64,000 nt of DNA from Norana najaformis (lineage: Eukaryota; Annelida; Clitellata; Crassiclitellata; Hormogastridae), in contig OZ029927.1 in assembly GCA_964023275.1 (NCBI GenBank), forward strand, positions 15,353,952-15,417,951, given 5' to 3'. Shown one piece after another: positions 1 to 13,600 of this stretch. The number at the start of each line of letters is the position of its first letter. Position 1 is the first letter of the stretch. The notes under the pieces were generated by a model, which saw only the letters and a list, made by a program, of their open reading frames with translations, had not been told where the DNA came from and ran no database searches. A program made the position numbers and the translations under genes.

Positions 1-2460
1 AATCATGTATGCAGCTGCCAGCAAAAGGTGTATGCTCTCGCCGTAAAACGCCTGTAAGAAATCCTGAAGTCGGCATCTAGAATATTCAACATTAAGACCT
101 TTCGCATGTAGCTGCCAATATATGCTGTGCACACTGTCAAATGCTTATCTGTAATCAAAGTAAACTATAGATTTGTAAAATTATTGTGATCGCATGCAGC
201 AACTAAAAACCAATGTCAAATGCCTATCTGAAATCAAAGTAAACTAGTCTTGCAAATTAGCCAGATCTTTTGCATACACCAGCCAAAATAAAATACCTAC
301 ACTGTCAAACGCCTCTCTGAAGTCAGAGTAAACTATGTATGCTAGGATTTGTATCATCACGCATATGCATATGTTTATGTATCATGTCATTTATATAGCG
401 CCTGTTAGTACCTCTCAAAGCTAGCTTAAAGATTTATGCCTTCAATTTTAAATGTACATATACATAAATACAACAAAAGTTCATTGTGTAGGCCTACGTT
501 ATTTTAAAGACCTCTTGGTAACTTTTACGTGCACTAAGCATACACAGCCTAATACACAAGTTGCGTTGGTGATCACTAAAGTAAGAAAGGCGTAGTGAAA
601 GCGGACGGACGTAAATGTAAAACTAAGATGCCTGTAGTACTATGGAAGTCAACTAAGCGTGTAAAGTAAAGAATAAACATCAGCAGCGACCTTAAAGAGC
701 ACGTAAAGCCTGTTTTAACAGGTAAAAGCGTATCATAGTAGCCCATAAGTCACAGTAATTTTAACACTGAACTGCATATTCGCGTCGCGTTGAGACTTGC
801 TGGATAACTCCCGGTACCTGTAAAACCTCCTGTCGAAGTATGAGTGCCTGTGATGTAGCTGATATACTGTAGTAGAGGGGATAAAGTGTAATGGGACTCT
901 TTCTTAATCACATTATATTCGTTGCCATCCGCATATTAAACAGCTTTACTGCTGTCTATTCGGTGCCGCAAACATTGATTTGGGTCCAAATCTTCCAGTT
1001 TCGTGCTACAGGTTAAAAATTAAAAGGCAATTTGACTTCCTGCCTACATGGAATGTACATCCATATGAACCACAGCTCAGCTACGCGAAGAACGCGTTGG
1101 GAATCGCATTTCAAACGGCTCTAAATGAATATCCAGTTATATTATGTTACTTTACATCTCATTACACACCGTTCCACAGCAGGATCAGTCTTAATGAGAC
1201 AGAAATTCACAAGAATCTCTGAACTCAGCCTCGGCATTCTCAACTTGTTATTAGGATAGAACTATAGAAGGCAACCTCTCATTATCCCCAATCGAATCAG
1301 GTGTACAGCCGAAATTCGACACCCGTTGTTAGCATTTGTAATTGTGATAGTAATCACGAATTTATCTAGCGACTAGGGGACGCTCTTTTAAGCATTTTGG
1401 TCGTCTTTGATGTTCACGGAGACAAACGTGAATGTCCAGTTCATTGTCTTTAATCTAAAAACTTATACAGCGTCTTTTTTATAATTTACAAAAGGTCAGT
1501 TGATGACCTCGTCGCCGTTCTGTTAAAATGACACTGGACCTGATCATCTTTGTGGACTTCTTTGTTAAAGTGTATTGAAGGCATAACCGGATTATTATTC
1601 TTGTGTATTTCTGCAGTGCTGTGTATAACTGGACGCAAAACTTCACGTCCTTTTTAATCAGAAACAGCTGATCCAGATTCCTTGATTTAATTAAATTTAA
1701 AAAAATAAAGAAATTATTTCAGCTAACCTGTGTATGTATGAGTCCAGAAGATCAGACATCAGATCTAGAATCTGAGAAGTGAAAACAAGTCGTTCGCTCT
1801 CTGCTCAGTGCGTTTTTCTCTCTGACGCGTCTCGGCGGACTTAGCCCTTATTCTCTCCAGGTCCAGCGATGGCCACGCAAGACCAGGCTACCCTTCCATC
1901 CGTCTGTCCATCCGTCCGCCGATAGCAAGCCTCTGGCCTGACACAGCAGCAAGCATCGCCTGCTGCATTCGGTGAGATTACGAAGGGAGGCAGCTGAAAC
2001 AGTATCCGCGACAGTGATGCCGGATCGGCCTGTCTCCGTTCGGAGTCACGAGATGCAGCCTTTTATACGAACCGGCGGACTGGCGGATGGATAGATGGAT
2101 GGACGGGCCATGGCTGCGGAGTCTGGCCGGGCTTAGCCAGTCGGGAAGAAGGCGAAGAAAAAGAAGATGATGATGCGCCGTTCAAGATAAACCCGGCTGC
2201 TGCAGCTGCTGCTGCGTGACATCTACGAAGACCGTCATCTCCATTATCATCCTCGCCAGCAGCAGCAGCAGCAGCAGCTCCATCGTCAAGCGCAATGCCC
2301 CACCCATCGGCCGGCGGGCGTTCTGGGGACGGCTCTGTCCGTTAGGCAGATTCCGGGAGCCAAGCAACCGCGCCAGCCGCCGACCAATCGCAGGCCGCGC
2401 GCTGTCGTCATGGCAACGAAGCCAGAGACCGGAACTGGAACTTGCGTGACTTTGCTACAA
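1..2460. other. Intergenic, no gene recognised
   Basis: No open frame here resembles a known family and no exon chain with good splice sites could be built. An 80-codon open frame at 980-1222 has no recognisable motif. Around 388-424 there is a reverse-strand retroelement tail (TTTATATAGCGCC). From about 1,850 to 2,450 the sequence becomes GC-richer, with short CAG/CTG runs; this could be a promoter-type segment of an unseen gene, but nothing proves it. Confidence 0.5.
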
Positions 2461-2462
2461 AC

Positions 2463-3240
2463 GTGAATGGTCGATGGATGGATGAATTGATGGATGGATG
2501 GATGGACGCAGGAGGACGAGGAGAAGAAATAGGAGGAGGAGGAGGAGGAGAAGGAGAAGGGGATGGTAATGATGATGGTGATGACGACGATGATGATGTT
2601 CGTTTGCTCCTATATGCCGTCTGCTGCTGCTGCTGCTGCCTATGACTGATGCGTGCTGATGGCTTTGCTGTTGCTGCGCTGCCAAGAGCATTCGTCTGCG
2701 TATGGTTGGAAGGCCAAGTAATCCATCCATCGCCAGTCACCAGACGATACACACACCGACGTGTCTCTCTCTCTGTCTAGCTCTCTCTCTCTCTGCCTCT
2801 CTCTCTGCCTCTCTCTCTCTCTTTCTCTCTCTCTATCTCTATATCTCTCTGTCTCCCTGTCTCTCTGTCTCTCCCTATCTCTCTCCCCTCTCTCTCCCTC
2901 TTCCCCTCTCTCTCTCTCTCTCTACCTCTATCTCTACCTCTCTCTCTACCTCTCTCTACCTTTACCTCTATCTCTATCATCCATCCATCCATCCAACCAT
3001 CCATCTATCTATCCATCTATCTATCTATCTATCTATGTGTGTGTGTTCCTGTCTCTACCTGCGTGTCTTCGCTTCTGCTTATCGCTGTCTCTGGTTCTGT
3101 CTCTCTGTCTTCCTATGCCTTTTTCTCTTATTCGCCATCTATCTACGTCTCCGTCTCTATCTCTGTCTACGTCTCTGTCTGCGTGTGTCTGTGTGTGTCG
3201 GTGTGTGTGTGTGTCTGTCTGTCTGAATGTCTGTCTGTCT
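2463..3240. repeat. Compound microsatellite block
   Basis: Successive simple-repeat blocks: (ATGG)n at about 2,465-2,505, (GGA)n and (GAT)n to about 2,600, then from 2,761 a long CT-rich block that grades through CTAT and CCAT to GTCT/TGTG. The open frames read through it on both strands are Ser/Leu or Arg/Glu runs, as expected from repeats. Confidence 0.9.
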
Positions 3241-3524
3241 GAAATTTGCCATGATCATAACCGACCCAGTAATTCCTTCAACCGACGTGTATGGTTGCCT
3301 GTGATGTTTTTATGCGCTAATTAAAGTGTAGGCAAAACAATGATATTGCGCCCATCAAAGAAGCCTCGACACAACGGAACTCAACACGAAGCATCGCGTT
3401 CCTGCGAAATGTAAAGTCATGCGATACAAAGTATTTTAACACGATGTATTGTAAGGTGTTGTAATGTGCTGGTGTGTAACGCTATATAAATGTTATGTAA
3501 TGTAAGTGATCACTGCAATCATCT

Positions 3525-3745
3525 AGATATCATCATCATCGTCATCATCATCATCATCATCACCGTCGTCGTCATCATCATCAGTATCATCGTCATAATT
3601 ATCAACAACAACAGCAGCACCAACAAATCATCATCGTCATTATCATCAATTTCATCAGCATCACGATCATCACCACCATCATCACTACCACCACCCCCAT
3701 CATCATCATAAACAATCATCATCGTCGTCGTCATCTTAATCATTA
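3525..3745. repeat. Degenerate ATC/CAT trinucleotide repeat
   Basis: About 220 bp of imperfect ATC/CAT triplets with CAA/CAG islands. All frames are open only because of the composition. Confidence 0.85.
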
Positions 3746-3749
3746 TTTT

Positions 3750-6700
3750 CATCATCTACGATAAGAACATTCGCTTTCACTTACGAATCACTTATGCTAG
3801 AAATCGAATTTTTTCATTCAGTTGCTTGTTTAACTTTACATGTAAGACTTTAACACATCTTGTTCTTGTTTCTTTGAAACTTTCAGAATTTTAAATCAGA
3901 ACAGAAGCAGATTGATATATGTAAGTCTAAAATGGAGCCCAAAATGCATAATTATCCTGCATAAGTGTTGGATATCTATTTACAAATTTATTTTTTCTTA
4001 TTGAATTGTGACTCAGGAATCTAATTGATTCTTAATTAAGTAAAGTATTGAATAAATTGATTAAACTGTTGATGTAAGTTATTGAAGTGCTGAAGTTGTC
4101 ATACAGATGAAGCAATTAACAAGTGTCTTGTTAAACAGACACCAGTTTGTCCTGAGCTGATAATGCTGTAAGTAATGCAATGAGCAGATAGTAGTAGGTT
4201 GGTGGACTTAGCACTGCGCTGATGGTAAGCACGATCGAGTTGAGCAACGTCTTTTCATTTATTTTTCAAAACCAGCCTAACAAATACAAATGAAACCAAG
4301 CAACAAGAACAACTGAAACAGTGAAATACGAACGACAGGAAATTGCAACAAGAATAGGCGAAACATTGCAACAATAAAAAAGAAACAGCTCAGCACTGAC
4401 AGCAGAAAACAACGCAATACAAATAACAGAAATAACGCAATACGAAACAACAGCAAGAGCAACCAAAACAACACAACAATAATAAACGAAACAATGCAAC
4501 AAGAACAACCGAAACAACACAACAATAGGCGTAACAAAAGGGACAAGTGCAACTTGAGCAACAAAACAATGGCCTAATAGCAACAGGACAGAGAACAATG
4601 CAGAGCGCGACGCCGACAACAGAGGAACTGAAGGATGCGAGAGACGCACCAGCAGAATCAGCTGCAGCAGCGAAAGGACCATCAGCAGCATCACCGGCAG
4701 CCCCCTGCCGACCGGTAACTGAAAATAAATCTCCCTTAAACTGTAAATTGTTCGGCCTTTGCCCAGTTTCGCGTCGTCCGTCCGTTGGCAGCGAAATCTG
4801 GACGGCTTACTCGAGGAAGCTTCGGACGCTTTATCCTTCGGCCGTCTTCGTCGTCCCGACCGACCGACCGACCGGCCGACGGGGACCCCCGTACCAGCCA
4901 CCCCCGCAGGACTAGAATTATTAAATTGTTGGACGTCAAAGCCAAGAGCCGCTCGGGGTGGGCTGGAGGACTGGGAGACTGGTAGAGGAGCAGACCGGCG
5001 AAAGATGTACATCGGAGAGCGATCGCTCTTTTGAAACAGTCATTAGCTGGAGATGGGCAGATGCTTCCCTACCTACCAGGCCAATGAATCATTCTAATTG
5101 GTACTAATACCTCAATGGCTTGCGTTCTTTGCTGACGGACGCTAGCAGTAAACCAAATCCGGGCGGCGTTCATGCCCCATCTCCCCTCCCTCCTTCCATC
5201 CCTCCCTCTCTTCCTCCTTCCCTCTCCAGGCTCTTCTCAGATGGCCACTGCTCCCGATGCCTGTCTAGGACCGTCCATAGAATTATTACCGAAGAGACGG
5301 CGCTCAATCGCTCGACGATGTCGCTGATGCACTATGCGCGCTTCCAGCTTCCATCCACTGAGCTGCTACAGGCGTCGATAAATACGAGACAGAGGGAACA
5401 GGTCCACCAGTATTAAGGTAGGATGGCACCCGTGTCTAATGTCTCCAATGTTTCTGAATGTTTCTAAACTTTTCTAAGCCATATATACGCGCCAAAACTG
5501 AAAACAGCGTGAAAGTATTGGCGCCAACCGCTGTGATATCGAGGAACATCTCCCCCCAACTTGGGGCAAGTCAGGGCACTTCCCCCTTTTTGAGTTCAAT
5601 CTCAACATTTTTGCCCAACATCACGCCGTGATGACATGCCCCAATTTTCACGTTTTGCCCCTGCATAAATTTATGTGGGCAAATATGCCCCTCATTGTTT
5701 ATGTTGAGCAATCCTTGCTTACGTCCCCAATATTTCTGAACTTTTCAAAATTTGTCCAAACAATTAACGTGTCACAAAAAATCAAAACAGCACGAAAATC
5801 TTATACGACATAGGAGAACACGTGATGTCTCCGATACTTAGGCTGGGCATCGGTCCTATGTCCTCCGATATTTACTGTATGCATTCCAAAATATTTAAGA
5901 ATATCTACTTTGCAAAAATGAACGCAACAAAAAGTATTGGCGGGGTGTAAATTAGTGTAAGATACGAGGACAACAAAGAAAACATCTGGAAAACTAAGGA
6001 GCAAAAATATGTTGACCACTAAAAAACTACTATCATAATTTTTGGATGATAGAAAATATGTCGTCGGCCAAGTTATGTACGGCTTTGTTACGTACGGCTT
6101 TTGTTTTGCGACTTCCTTTGTAAGCTTCTATATCCGCCAGCTATTGACTCCTACAACGAGTGAGAAGAGAGAGGAATGGGGAGGCTTATCCCCCCAATGT
6201 TCAGAACAAGTCGACGCCACTATTTGAAGTAGACTAGAAGGAAGCGGGAAAAGGGTCCGACGACGAGAGGGCTGGCTGGGAAGAAGGGAAGGAGGAAAAC
6301 AGAGACGTTCCTCGGACTTGCATGGAAACGGGAGCAATGCTGACGAAGCAATTTCCGGAGAGCGCAGGATTTCCGCAAGACGTGCGAGCTAAACGCCGCG
6401 CACGCACATAAAAGCGCGCGCTGGAATTCAGCAATTATGCAGAGCGATGAATTAGGGTATTGTTCGCCGGCGAAGAACGGTCACTGCCCTGGAACAGCGA
6501 CTGAAGGGGAAAGTGATCGAGGGGCGATAGAGAGGACGGACGGGAAAGAAACGAGGGAGGGTGTCCAGTTAACTCCTGCGTTCAAGCACGAAAACAGCAG
6601 ATCAAAGACATTCGATGTGAGAACGGACAAAATGGATTAGGCAACCAAGATTAATGGCCAATGATTATGCAGAAATCCGTTGAGAAAGGGCCGACCCAGA

Positions 6701-6895
6701 TGTGAAGCAGTCGTCAATCGTTGGATCGCAACAATAGGCCTTGAGACAGCGCTGGCCATCTGTAAGGCATTGAGTCGGCCTACACGAAGAGAGGAAAGCT
6801 CTCCCGCGTAATGGTTTGTAAGTTGTAATTAACAATTATCACAGATTCTGATTACACTCAAAATTAAAGTTGGTGGTATCGTCTAATCGTATCTA
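3750..6895. other. Intergenic, no gene recognised
   Basis: AT-rich stretches (3,750-4,260) pass into a CAA-rich segment (4,260-4,600) and then into GC-rich sequence (4,600-5,400) with a short GACC repeat near 4,858-4,875 and a CCCT-rich run near 5,180-5,230. Several open frames of 60-250 codons overlap on both strands here, but none shows a domain, signal peptide or splice-supported structure. Confidence 0.45.
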
Positions 6896-6897
6896 AT

Positions 6898-7150
6898 ATG
6901 TCTGTCTATATCATTGTCCGTCCGTCCGTCCGTCCGTTTGTCTGTCTGTCCGTGTCTGTCCGTCTTTCAATCTTCACTGTCTGTCCCTCGCTGTCCGTCC
7001 GTCCGTCTGCCTGTCTCTCTGCCTGCCTGTCTATATGCCTCTCTGCCTGTCTGTCTCTCCATTCGTCAGTCTGTATGTCTATCCGTCTGTCCGTCTGTCT
7101 GTCCGTCTGTCTGTCTGTATGTCTGTCTGTGCTTCTGTCTGTCTGTTGCA
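6898..7150. repeat. GTCC/GTCT tetranucleotide repeat
   Basis: Imperfect GTCC and GTCT tetranucleotides over about 250 bp. Confidence 0.88.
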
Positions 7151-7935
7151 TGCAAGCAGCGTTCTGTGGTGCATGCAATGATATGCTTCAGCTGGTCTCC
7201 GCGGCTGCATTCTCCTCATGGGCATTCCATGCTGTTCAACGTTGATGACTGCTCGATAAGCTTCGTCTGCCGCAGAGACTGAGTTACTGCTTGTCTCTCC
7301 ATGGGAAGAAGAAGGCAGCGGAGATGTTCTGTGTTGTGATTATTAGTACGGGCGCCGCAGTCACTGCGTTTCTCGTTTCTGCTCCCGGGGAGGGTTCGTT
7401 TTTTATCAATTCTAAAGACTTCAATTCTCTTCAATTGCCGAGTTGCGTGCGACATCCAAAAGCAATAATGCTGTTCGCTTAAAGATACGCTTACGACCAA
7501 TTGCAGTTATTTCGAGTTCTTTATAGCGTGCAGCCAAAGGATGGAGGGCTTAGTTGGCACCAGATGGTCTGGTGTCTTCCTTCGATGGTCAACCGTCCAA
7601 TAATGTGATTAACCGGGTTCGGCTTTGCTTAACTTCTTTGTCCGTGTCTGCGACATCTCAACAACAGACAGACAGACTCATCGTGCTAATCTGGCTGTTG
7701 GCTAAGAGTAGTTCTTACTTAATAGTGGGTTTAACATAAAAGTACTAACAGCAAACAAATTCTGCAGCACAGAAATGATTGTAGTACAAAAGCGGTTGTA
7801 GTATAACAGTATTTATAAAGGTCCTTGTAAACCATTGGGTGGTGAGAGGGTAAAAACAATGAGTTGTTATATGAATCGATCTATGACTTCAGGTGAAGAT
7901 AAAGACTATGATCCGCAGATGGAGACACTTTAAAT
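7151..7935. other. Intergenic, no gene recognised
   Basis: Ordinary-complexity sequence. No exon or repeat family was recognised with confidence. Confidence 0.4.
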
Positions 7936-7939
7936 TTTC

Positions 7940-8225
7940 TTTCGTCTGTTCATCTGTCCATCAATCTATCCATCCATCCATCCATCCATCCATCCATCAA
8001 TCAATCAATCAATCCATCCATCTATCCATCCACCCTTCCGTCAGTCCGTCAGTCCATCCATCCGTCCATCCGTCCGTCCGTTCTACCATCTGTCTTGCTC
8101 CGTATGCCTGTCTATCTCTTAGCCTTTCTCTGTCTCTGTCTGCCTGTCTCTCTCTATGTCTATCTGTCTGTCTCTATCTGTCTGTCTCATCTCTCTGTCT
8201 CTGTTTTTTCTCTCTCTCTCTGTGG
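7940..8225. repeat. CCAT then CTCT/GTCT microsatellite
   Basis: (CCAT)n with CAAT variants at 7,960-8,090, followed by a CT/GTCT block to about 8,225. Confidence 0.88.
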
Positions 8226-8599
8226 GTGGCAGTGTGGGTCTGTTTTGCTGGGCATATTAAATCTGGGGCGCGTGCTTCTTAGGATTCTGATCCTCGTGAA
8301 TTATGACCGGGGCGTTCACTGTCTTCCTTTCCTTCGTTGCCCTCGTCGTTGCATGCACGTCCTGGTCCAGCAGAAAGTATTCTGTCACTCCCTCCCTCGT
8401 CTCTGTTTCTCTTCCCTTCCTTTTTCGGAAGCAATGCATCGTTCTTCAGCAGTGCCTTCTGCCGACGTCTCCATTTGTTATGTCCGGGCAAGTATTCAAT
8501 TATGTACGAAGGTTAACGGAGGTGTTGCACAGATAGCCGGCCGTTGGCCAATTAGCTGTCAATAGATTAATGGTCTGCTACTTCCATGGCATATGGATC

Positions 8600-9250
8600 C
8601 GATGCCCCGTTCTCTTCTTCTTCTGCTTCTTCTCCTTCTTCTTCTTTTCTTTTCATTCTTTCTTCTTCTTCTTCGCGTTCCTCATCGCGTTCTCCGCGTT
8701 CTTCTTTTTCTTCTTCTTCTTCTTTCTTTTCATTCTTTCTTCTTCTTCTTCTTCTTCGCGTTCTTCATCGCGTTCTTCTTAGCGTTCTCCTTTTTCTTTT
8801 TCTTTTTCTTCTTCTTCTCCTTCTTTTTCTTTTCTTTTCACTCTTTCTTCTTCTTCTTCTACGCGTTCTCCTTAGCGTTCCTATTTTTTCTTTTTCTTTT
8901 TTTCTTCTTCTTCTTATTCTTTTCTTTTTATTCTTTCTTCTTCTTCGCGTTCTTCTTCGCGTTCCTCTTCGCGTTCTTCTTTTTCTTTTTCTTTTTTCTT
9001 CATCCTTTTCTTCTTTCTTCTTCTTCTTCTTCTTCTTCTCTTCTTCTTCTCTTCTTCTTTTTTCTTCTTTTTCTTCTTCTTCTTTTTCTTCTTCTTCTTT
9101 TTCTTTTTCTTCTTTTTCTTCTTTTTCTTCTTCTTCTTCTTCGTCTTCTTCTTCTTCTAATTCCTCGTCTTCTTCTTCTTCTTCTTCTTCTTCTTCTTCT
9201 TCTTCTTCTTCTTCTTCTTCTTCTTCTTCTTCTTCTTCTTCTTCTCTGTC
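8600..9250. repeat. 650-bp TTC homopyrimidine tract
   Basis: An almost uninterrupted polypyrimidine strand of TTC, TTTC and TTCTTTTTC units, with a pure (TTC)n run at about 9,170-9,245. Islands reading TTCGCGTTC recur at about 8,673, 8,757, 8,859 and 8,946, so part of the tract is a higher-order repeat of roughly 85-100 bp. Long Ser, Leu and Phe open frames through it are compositional. Confidence 0.92.
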
Positions 9251-9254
9251 TCTC

Positions 9255-10710
9255 TTCCTCTTCGCTCTTTTTTCTACTCCGTCTTCTTATTCCACTTCTT
9301 CGTTATCTTCAACTTCTTCCTACTCTTCCTTGTTGCTTTTCCCTCTGGTCATTCCTCTATTTCTCTAATTTATCTTTCTCTTCGTCCTTTCCGGTTCTTC
9401 CTGCGTTCTTCATAAGCATTTCGAACAGTTCTTTCCCGTCTGTTTCTCATCTGCGTGGGGACTAATGCTGGTCGGCGCGTACAACGGATGAACGAATACA
9501 CCTTTACTTTAACAGAACCGCTGTACTCGAGTATGGCAACGACATCTGAGCTTATGTTAATGTTAATATTCAGAGCATTTATATAGCGGCGGCGGTAATG
9601 GCCTCAGATGCCTGAATTTCTATGGAACGCGTGGGACAATTAGGAATAGCGGTGATCATCAGAAGATGATTAATTCAACGGGTGACCAAGCGTGTCCTCG
9701 GCGGCTGATCATAATAATCAGACTAATCCGAGTTCATAGCAGCAGCAGCAGCAGCATCATTCGACGAGATGCGATGCACGATCACTTTTCTGTACCCGGT
9801 TGATCTACGATGTAAAAATTCAAGGCACGCTCCGTCCTCGTCCCAGCAGGGATCGTCTTACCAAGTGTTGCACGGCCCCATCATCTCCCTCTGCCTCAGC
9901 AGCTGCAGCAGTAGCCGCTGCTGCTGCTTCGGGATACGGCATCAGCAACCGTCGAGAGCCATGCATGGTTGAGTAGGTGGGGCCTCAGCAGATGTGAATG
10001 CGTGAGCGACCATTACAGGAACGGCAACGGCTCGACGTCTATTAGTTGACAATGGCTATCAATTAATGCTTCTTCCCTTCGTCGTCCGTCGAGGAGATGG
10101 GTCGACGGGCTGCAGGGACCCCCCGACGGACCCACGAAGTCCGGCGACCGTCCCTCTAACCTTTCCCAGTGGCCGAGGCGTGTATCGAAACCGCACACAG
10201 TTGGAAAGAGGGGCTGGAAAACCGTAAGCACGATGAGAGGCGATGCACGGTGGGTGGCGGTGCATGCGGAAAGAAAGTAACGACCAATTTACGATTTAAT
10301 TTGTCTTGCGGAGCCTTCTTTTATCTCCATAAGTGTCCATTCTTAATGAATGTGAGCGGTAGATTTACGCTTAATCACGAATTAATGAAATAAGCGACGA
10401 AGAAAGATTGCAAATGTCGCCGTGTTACGTGGATAATGATCGCCTGTGTAACACTTGGGTGGGCCTATCATTTCGTGATAGACGCATGCGCAGGACATGC
10501 GCACTGCAGGCAAACGCTCTGACGCTCAACAGTACGAATTTGTGTAGCAGATAATCACAGTTGACGGTCTTAATAGCATATTATTCTTCCTATATTGCTT
10601 ATACTAAATGATTATGTTCTAATGTATGTTTAGTCTTTATAATGCACTTATAGACGTTGAACGTTTACGATTATCGTTATCATAAACCCCTCGAAAATTT
10701 CTGAAGTGCT
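9255..10710. other. Intergenic, no gene recognised
   Basis: Contains a reverse-strand retroelement tail near 9,575-9,600 (TTTATATAGCGG), a (CAG)n run at about 9,738-9,755 and GC-rich sequence from 9,880 to 10,270. No coding exon could be supported. Confidence 0.4.
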
Positions 10711-10800
10711 ACTTTAAAGCAGGGCACCAGCTTACTCACGAGCGCTGCGTCAAGTCAGAGGAGTTGCCTAAAGATGCCAAGTGAAGAACAAAGTCCGGTT

Positions 10801-10880
<80 letters not shown>

Positions 10881-11080
10881 CAGACAGACAGACAGACAGA
10901 CAGACAGACAGTTAGACAGACAGACAGAAAGAGAGACAGACAGACAGAGAGAGGGAGGAGGCCGAGGAGCTGCTACGGTGGGTTGTGTTTAGGTTGAGGT
11001 AATGGGAAGGCGGCGGATTGGAATAAGATTTAGCTAAAAGGTGGGACTTTAGTTTTGAATGGAAAGCCTGGGGTGTAATA
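10700..11080 (+). repeat. Dispersed repeat copy (CAGCTTATTCAC family) with GA/GACA insert
   Basis: This copy carries the family's diagnostic block, a caccagctta-ctcac core followed by gctgcgtcaagtcag, and about 50 bp later an aaagtccggtt block. The sequence then enters (GA)n at about 10,804-10,878 and (GACA)n to about 10,945, and resumes the family sequence (gggttgtgttta) near 10,980. Related copies lie in the introns of the stalk-tip genes at 19,597-19,740 (+), 29,585-29,705 (-) and 39,800-39,935 (-). Confidence 0.65.
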
Positions 11081-12940
11081 GATAGATAGATAGAGGGGCA
11101 TGAGATTGATAACGGGAATGATCGACGGAATGGATGGAGGAACGAAGAATTCAAGGCCGATGCATAGGATTCGTGCAAATTCGATGAGGAAGTACTAAGA
11201 TTGTCTGTCGTATAAGCTACATGCACCTGGCGTACACCAGCAGTGACAGTCTATCGCGACTTTATGCTAGCTTTTATCAAATTTGATAAAATTAGGTCCT
11301 AAAAGACAACAACTTGTGGGATTGAATAAAAGTAGGCCTACTTATATATAGAAAACTTACATCTATCTGCAGCTAACAGCCTACTTCCTGCATGAATATG
11401 AAAATATTTTAAAACATGAGTAGCTTGCGCGTGGGCTCTATGTGTGATCGTATACCTGTATGCAGTGGCTTCTTGAAGCAAATATATTTATAATCTCTCT
11501 ATAGTCCTATGCCGCATGTATGTCTATAAGCATCGGCCTAGAAGAGATAAAGTTCGAGTATAGGCCTAAGTGCATAATGCTATGTTAGATGTGTTGAACA
11601 TAAGTGTTCGTGTATGCTTTTATGTCAAAAGGCCATTGAACTGTTTATGGGTTGTTACGCAGTAAAGCAAACCGGCTTTTTCTGAAGTGCCGTGTAGTAG
11701 AGTTCACAGCGGCAATGTACAGTAGAATTCACAAAGTCCAACATCTCATTGGTCGACGTAGACCTCCGTGGTATATCTGGAGGCTTATAGGCTTGTAGGC
11801 GCATCTATGTAGGCCTACGCGCGGACGTGTAAGTTAATTACAGAGCGTACAGCGTGTTTCAATTAAAAAGGTGGTAATTAAAAATTTTCAGTGTTTCAAT
11901 GTTTCATTTAAAATTTTCAACGATCAAGAGTTGAAGAACTTAAGGCGTAAGCACGAATAATTTTAACGGTAGTATAATGTAGGCCTACTGTAACTTATAA
12001 TTTATGTGTTATAATGTACTGTAACTTATAAATTCCTCCTATTATCGCTTTACGGGATATAGAGCAAAAAAACAGGAGCCTGTGGCACAGCCTCGCGGAA
12101 ACTGTTCCCTGCATGGGGACGGAGTCCATGCCACTTGCACCCTCATCCTCAGGCGTACAAAGAAGGGGGAAACATTCTGTAAAGTGGAAAAGCGAATCGT
12201 AACATCACATTTATATAGCTCCACTTTAAGCGCTTAGGAACGCTCTTGGCCTGACAGTACAAATCATATTCGTATAGAAATTAGTTCGATCACTGACCGA
12301 AAAAAGGCAGATGAAGGTGAATCAACTGTCACTGCAGACTGAAGTGCAGAACAACTCGTTCCCGTAGGATGGATTGACCATGACAAAGCTCGTATGGTGG
12401 CGAAGATGATGACGTCGACTTACATAGCTCCCTGAAGTCAAATACGTCATCTGCCAGCCGTGTTGATTGGATTCTACGTGTGTACGAGAGCCAGCCAACA
12501 CAGTTCACCAAATACTAGTTGCTTAAAAATGAGATCGCTGTTTTTAATGAACTATGGCATCATTTAGACTGGCTTTGTATAGCGCCGTAAAGGGTTGCAC
12601 TGACGGCGCTATAAAATGGCCGACCGATCACTCCAGGGTCAGTAGTTGAGCTCCAATGCATCCAGTCATAGCTGTCGGAGAACTTGGCAGCTCTTATTGG
12701 AAAAAATGGCGGATTGTGTACGTGCATAGGTCAGCTTTGTGCCTAGACAGACAAAGGCCACAGAGGAACACCGCAATCATTTTTTGTAAGTGGTCAGGCA
12801 TTTTCAGAATGAGCAAAAACTATTCTCTTTAAGGCGTCCGCTTTAAAACTCTTCGCTAAGTATTCTCTTCATACATCTCCTTTTGTATCAGATATGTGCT
12901 TGCATGTGGTCTAAGAAGGCTGCATGCCATCATGAAAGAA
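11080..12940. other. Intergenic; contains a small GCGCC hairpin
   Basis: No gene recognised. A perfect 11-bp inverted repeat (TATAGCGCCGT / ACGGCGCTATA, 14-bp loop) lies at 12,578-12,613. It looks like two opposed copies of the GCGCTATA retroelement tail. A reverse-strand tail occurs near 12,207-12,245. Confidence 0.5.
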
Positions 12941-12944
12941 GAGA

Positions 12945-13230
12945 AGGAAGAGGAGGAGGAGGAGGAGGAGGAGGAGGAGGAGGAGGAGAAGAAGATGATG
13001 ATGATGAAGAAGAAGAAGAAGAAGAAGAAGAAGAAGATGATGATGATGAAGAAGATGATGATGAAGAAGAATAAAGAGAAGGAGAAGGAAGAAGAGAAGA
13101 GGAAGAAGCGAGGAAAAGGCAGAAAAGGACGAAGAGGTGAGAAAAATGAGGAAGAGGAGGATAATGAAGTGAGAAGGAGGAGGAAGAGGAACGAGCGAGA
13201 AGAGGAGAAGATGGTGAGGAAGATTAGAAA
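12945..13230. repeat. GGA/GAA/GAT purine tract
   Basis: (GGA)n, then (GAA)n and (GAT)n, then irregular purine-rich sequence. Glu/Lys/Asp open frames here are compositional. Confidence 0.88.
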
Positions 13231-13409
13231 GAGGTTAGGGGAAGTGGAAGGGAATATAGTAGGGAAAAGAGGTGAACATTTGGCCGTTTCTTATAGCGAA
13301 CGTCGTTCACATCTGTTTATTTATTAATAAGGACATTATGGTTTTAGTACTTTGTTTGCTGGTCCTCCTTTGAGGTTGATTATAAGCTCTAGCCTCAGCT
13401 AAACTGGCC

Positions 13410-13600
13410 TCCTATTGATGATTATTATCATAATAACGATGTTGACGTTGATGATAATGGTGACGATGACGATGACGACGAAGATAAAGATACCAACAAA
13501 AATGATGATGATGATGATGATGACGACGACGACGATGATGGTGACGATGATGATGACGATGGCTATTATAATAATATCATCATTATCATCATTTTAGCCT
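13410..13600. repeat. GAT/GAC trinucleotide repeat
   Basis: Imperfect ATG/GAC triplets over about 190 bp, ending in ATT/ATC-rich sequence. Confidence 0.82.

Noticed and set aside
4266-5012. A 248-codon reverse-strand open frame
   Set aside because: Hydrophobic Leu/Val/Phe-rich run from a CAA-rich strand, with no domain, no conserved motif and overlapping alternatives on both strands.
8586-9465. Open frames of 260 and 290 codons
   Set aside because: They are poly-Ser, poly-Leu and poly-Phe readings of the TTC tract in different frames.
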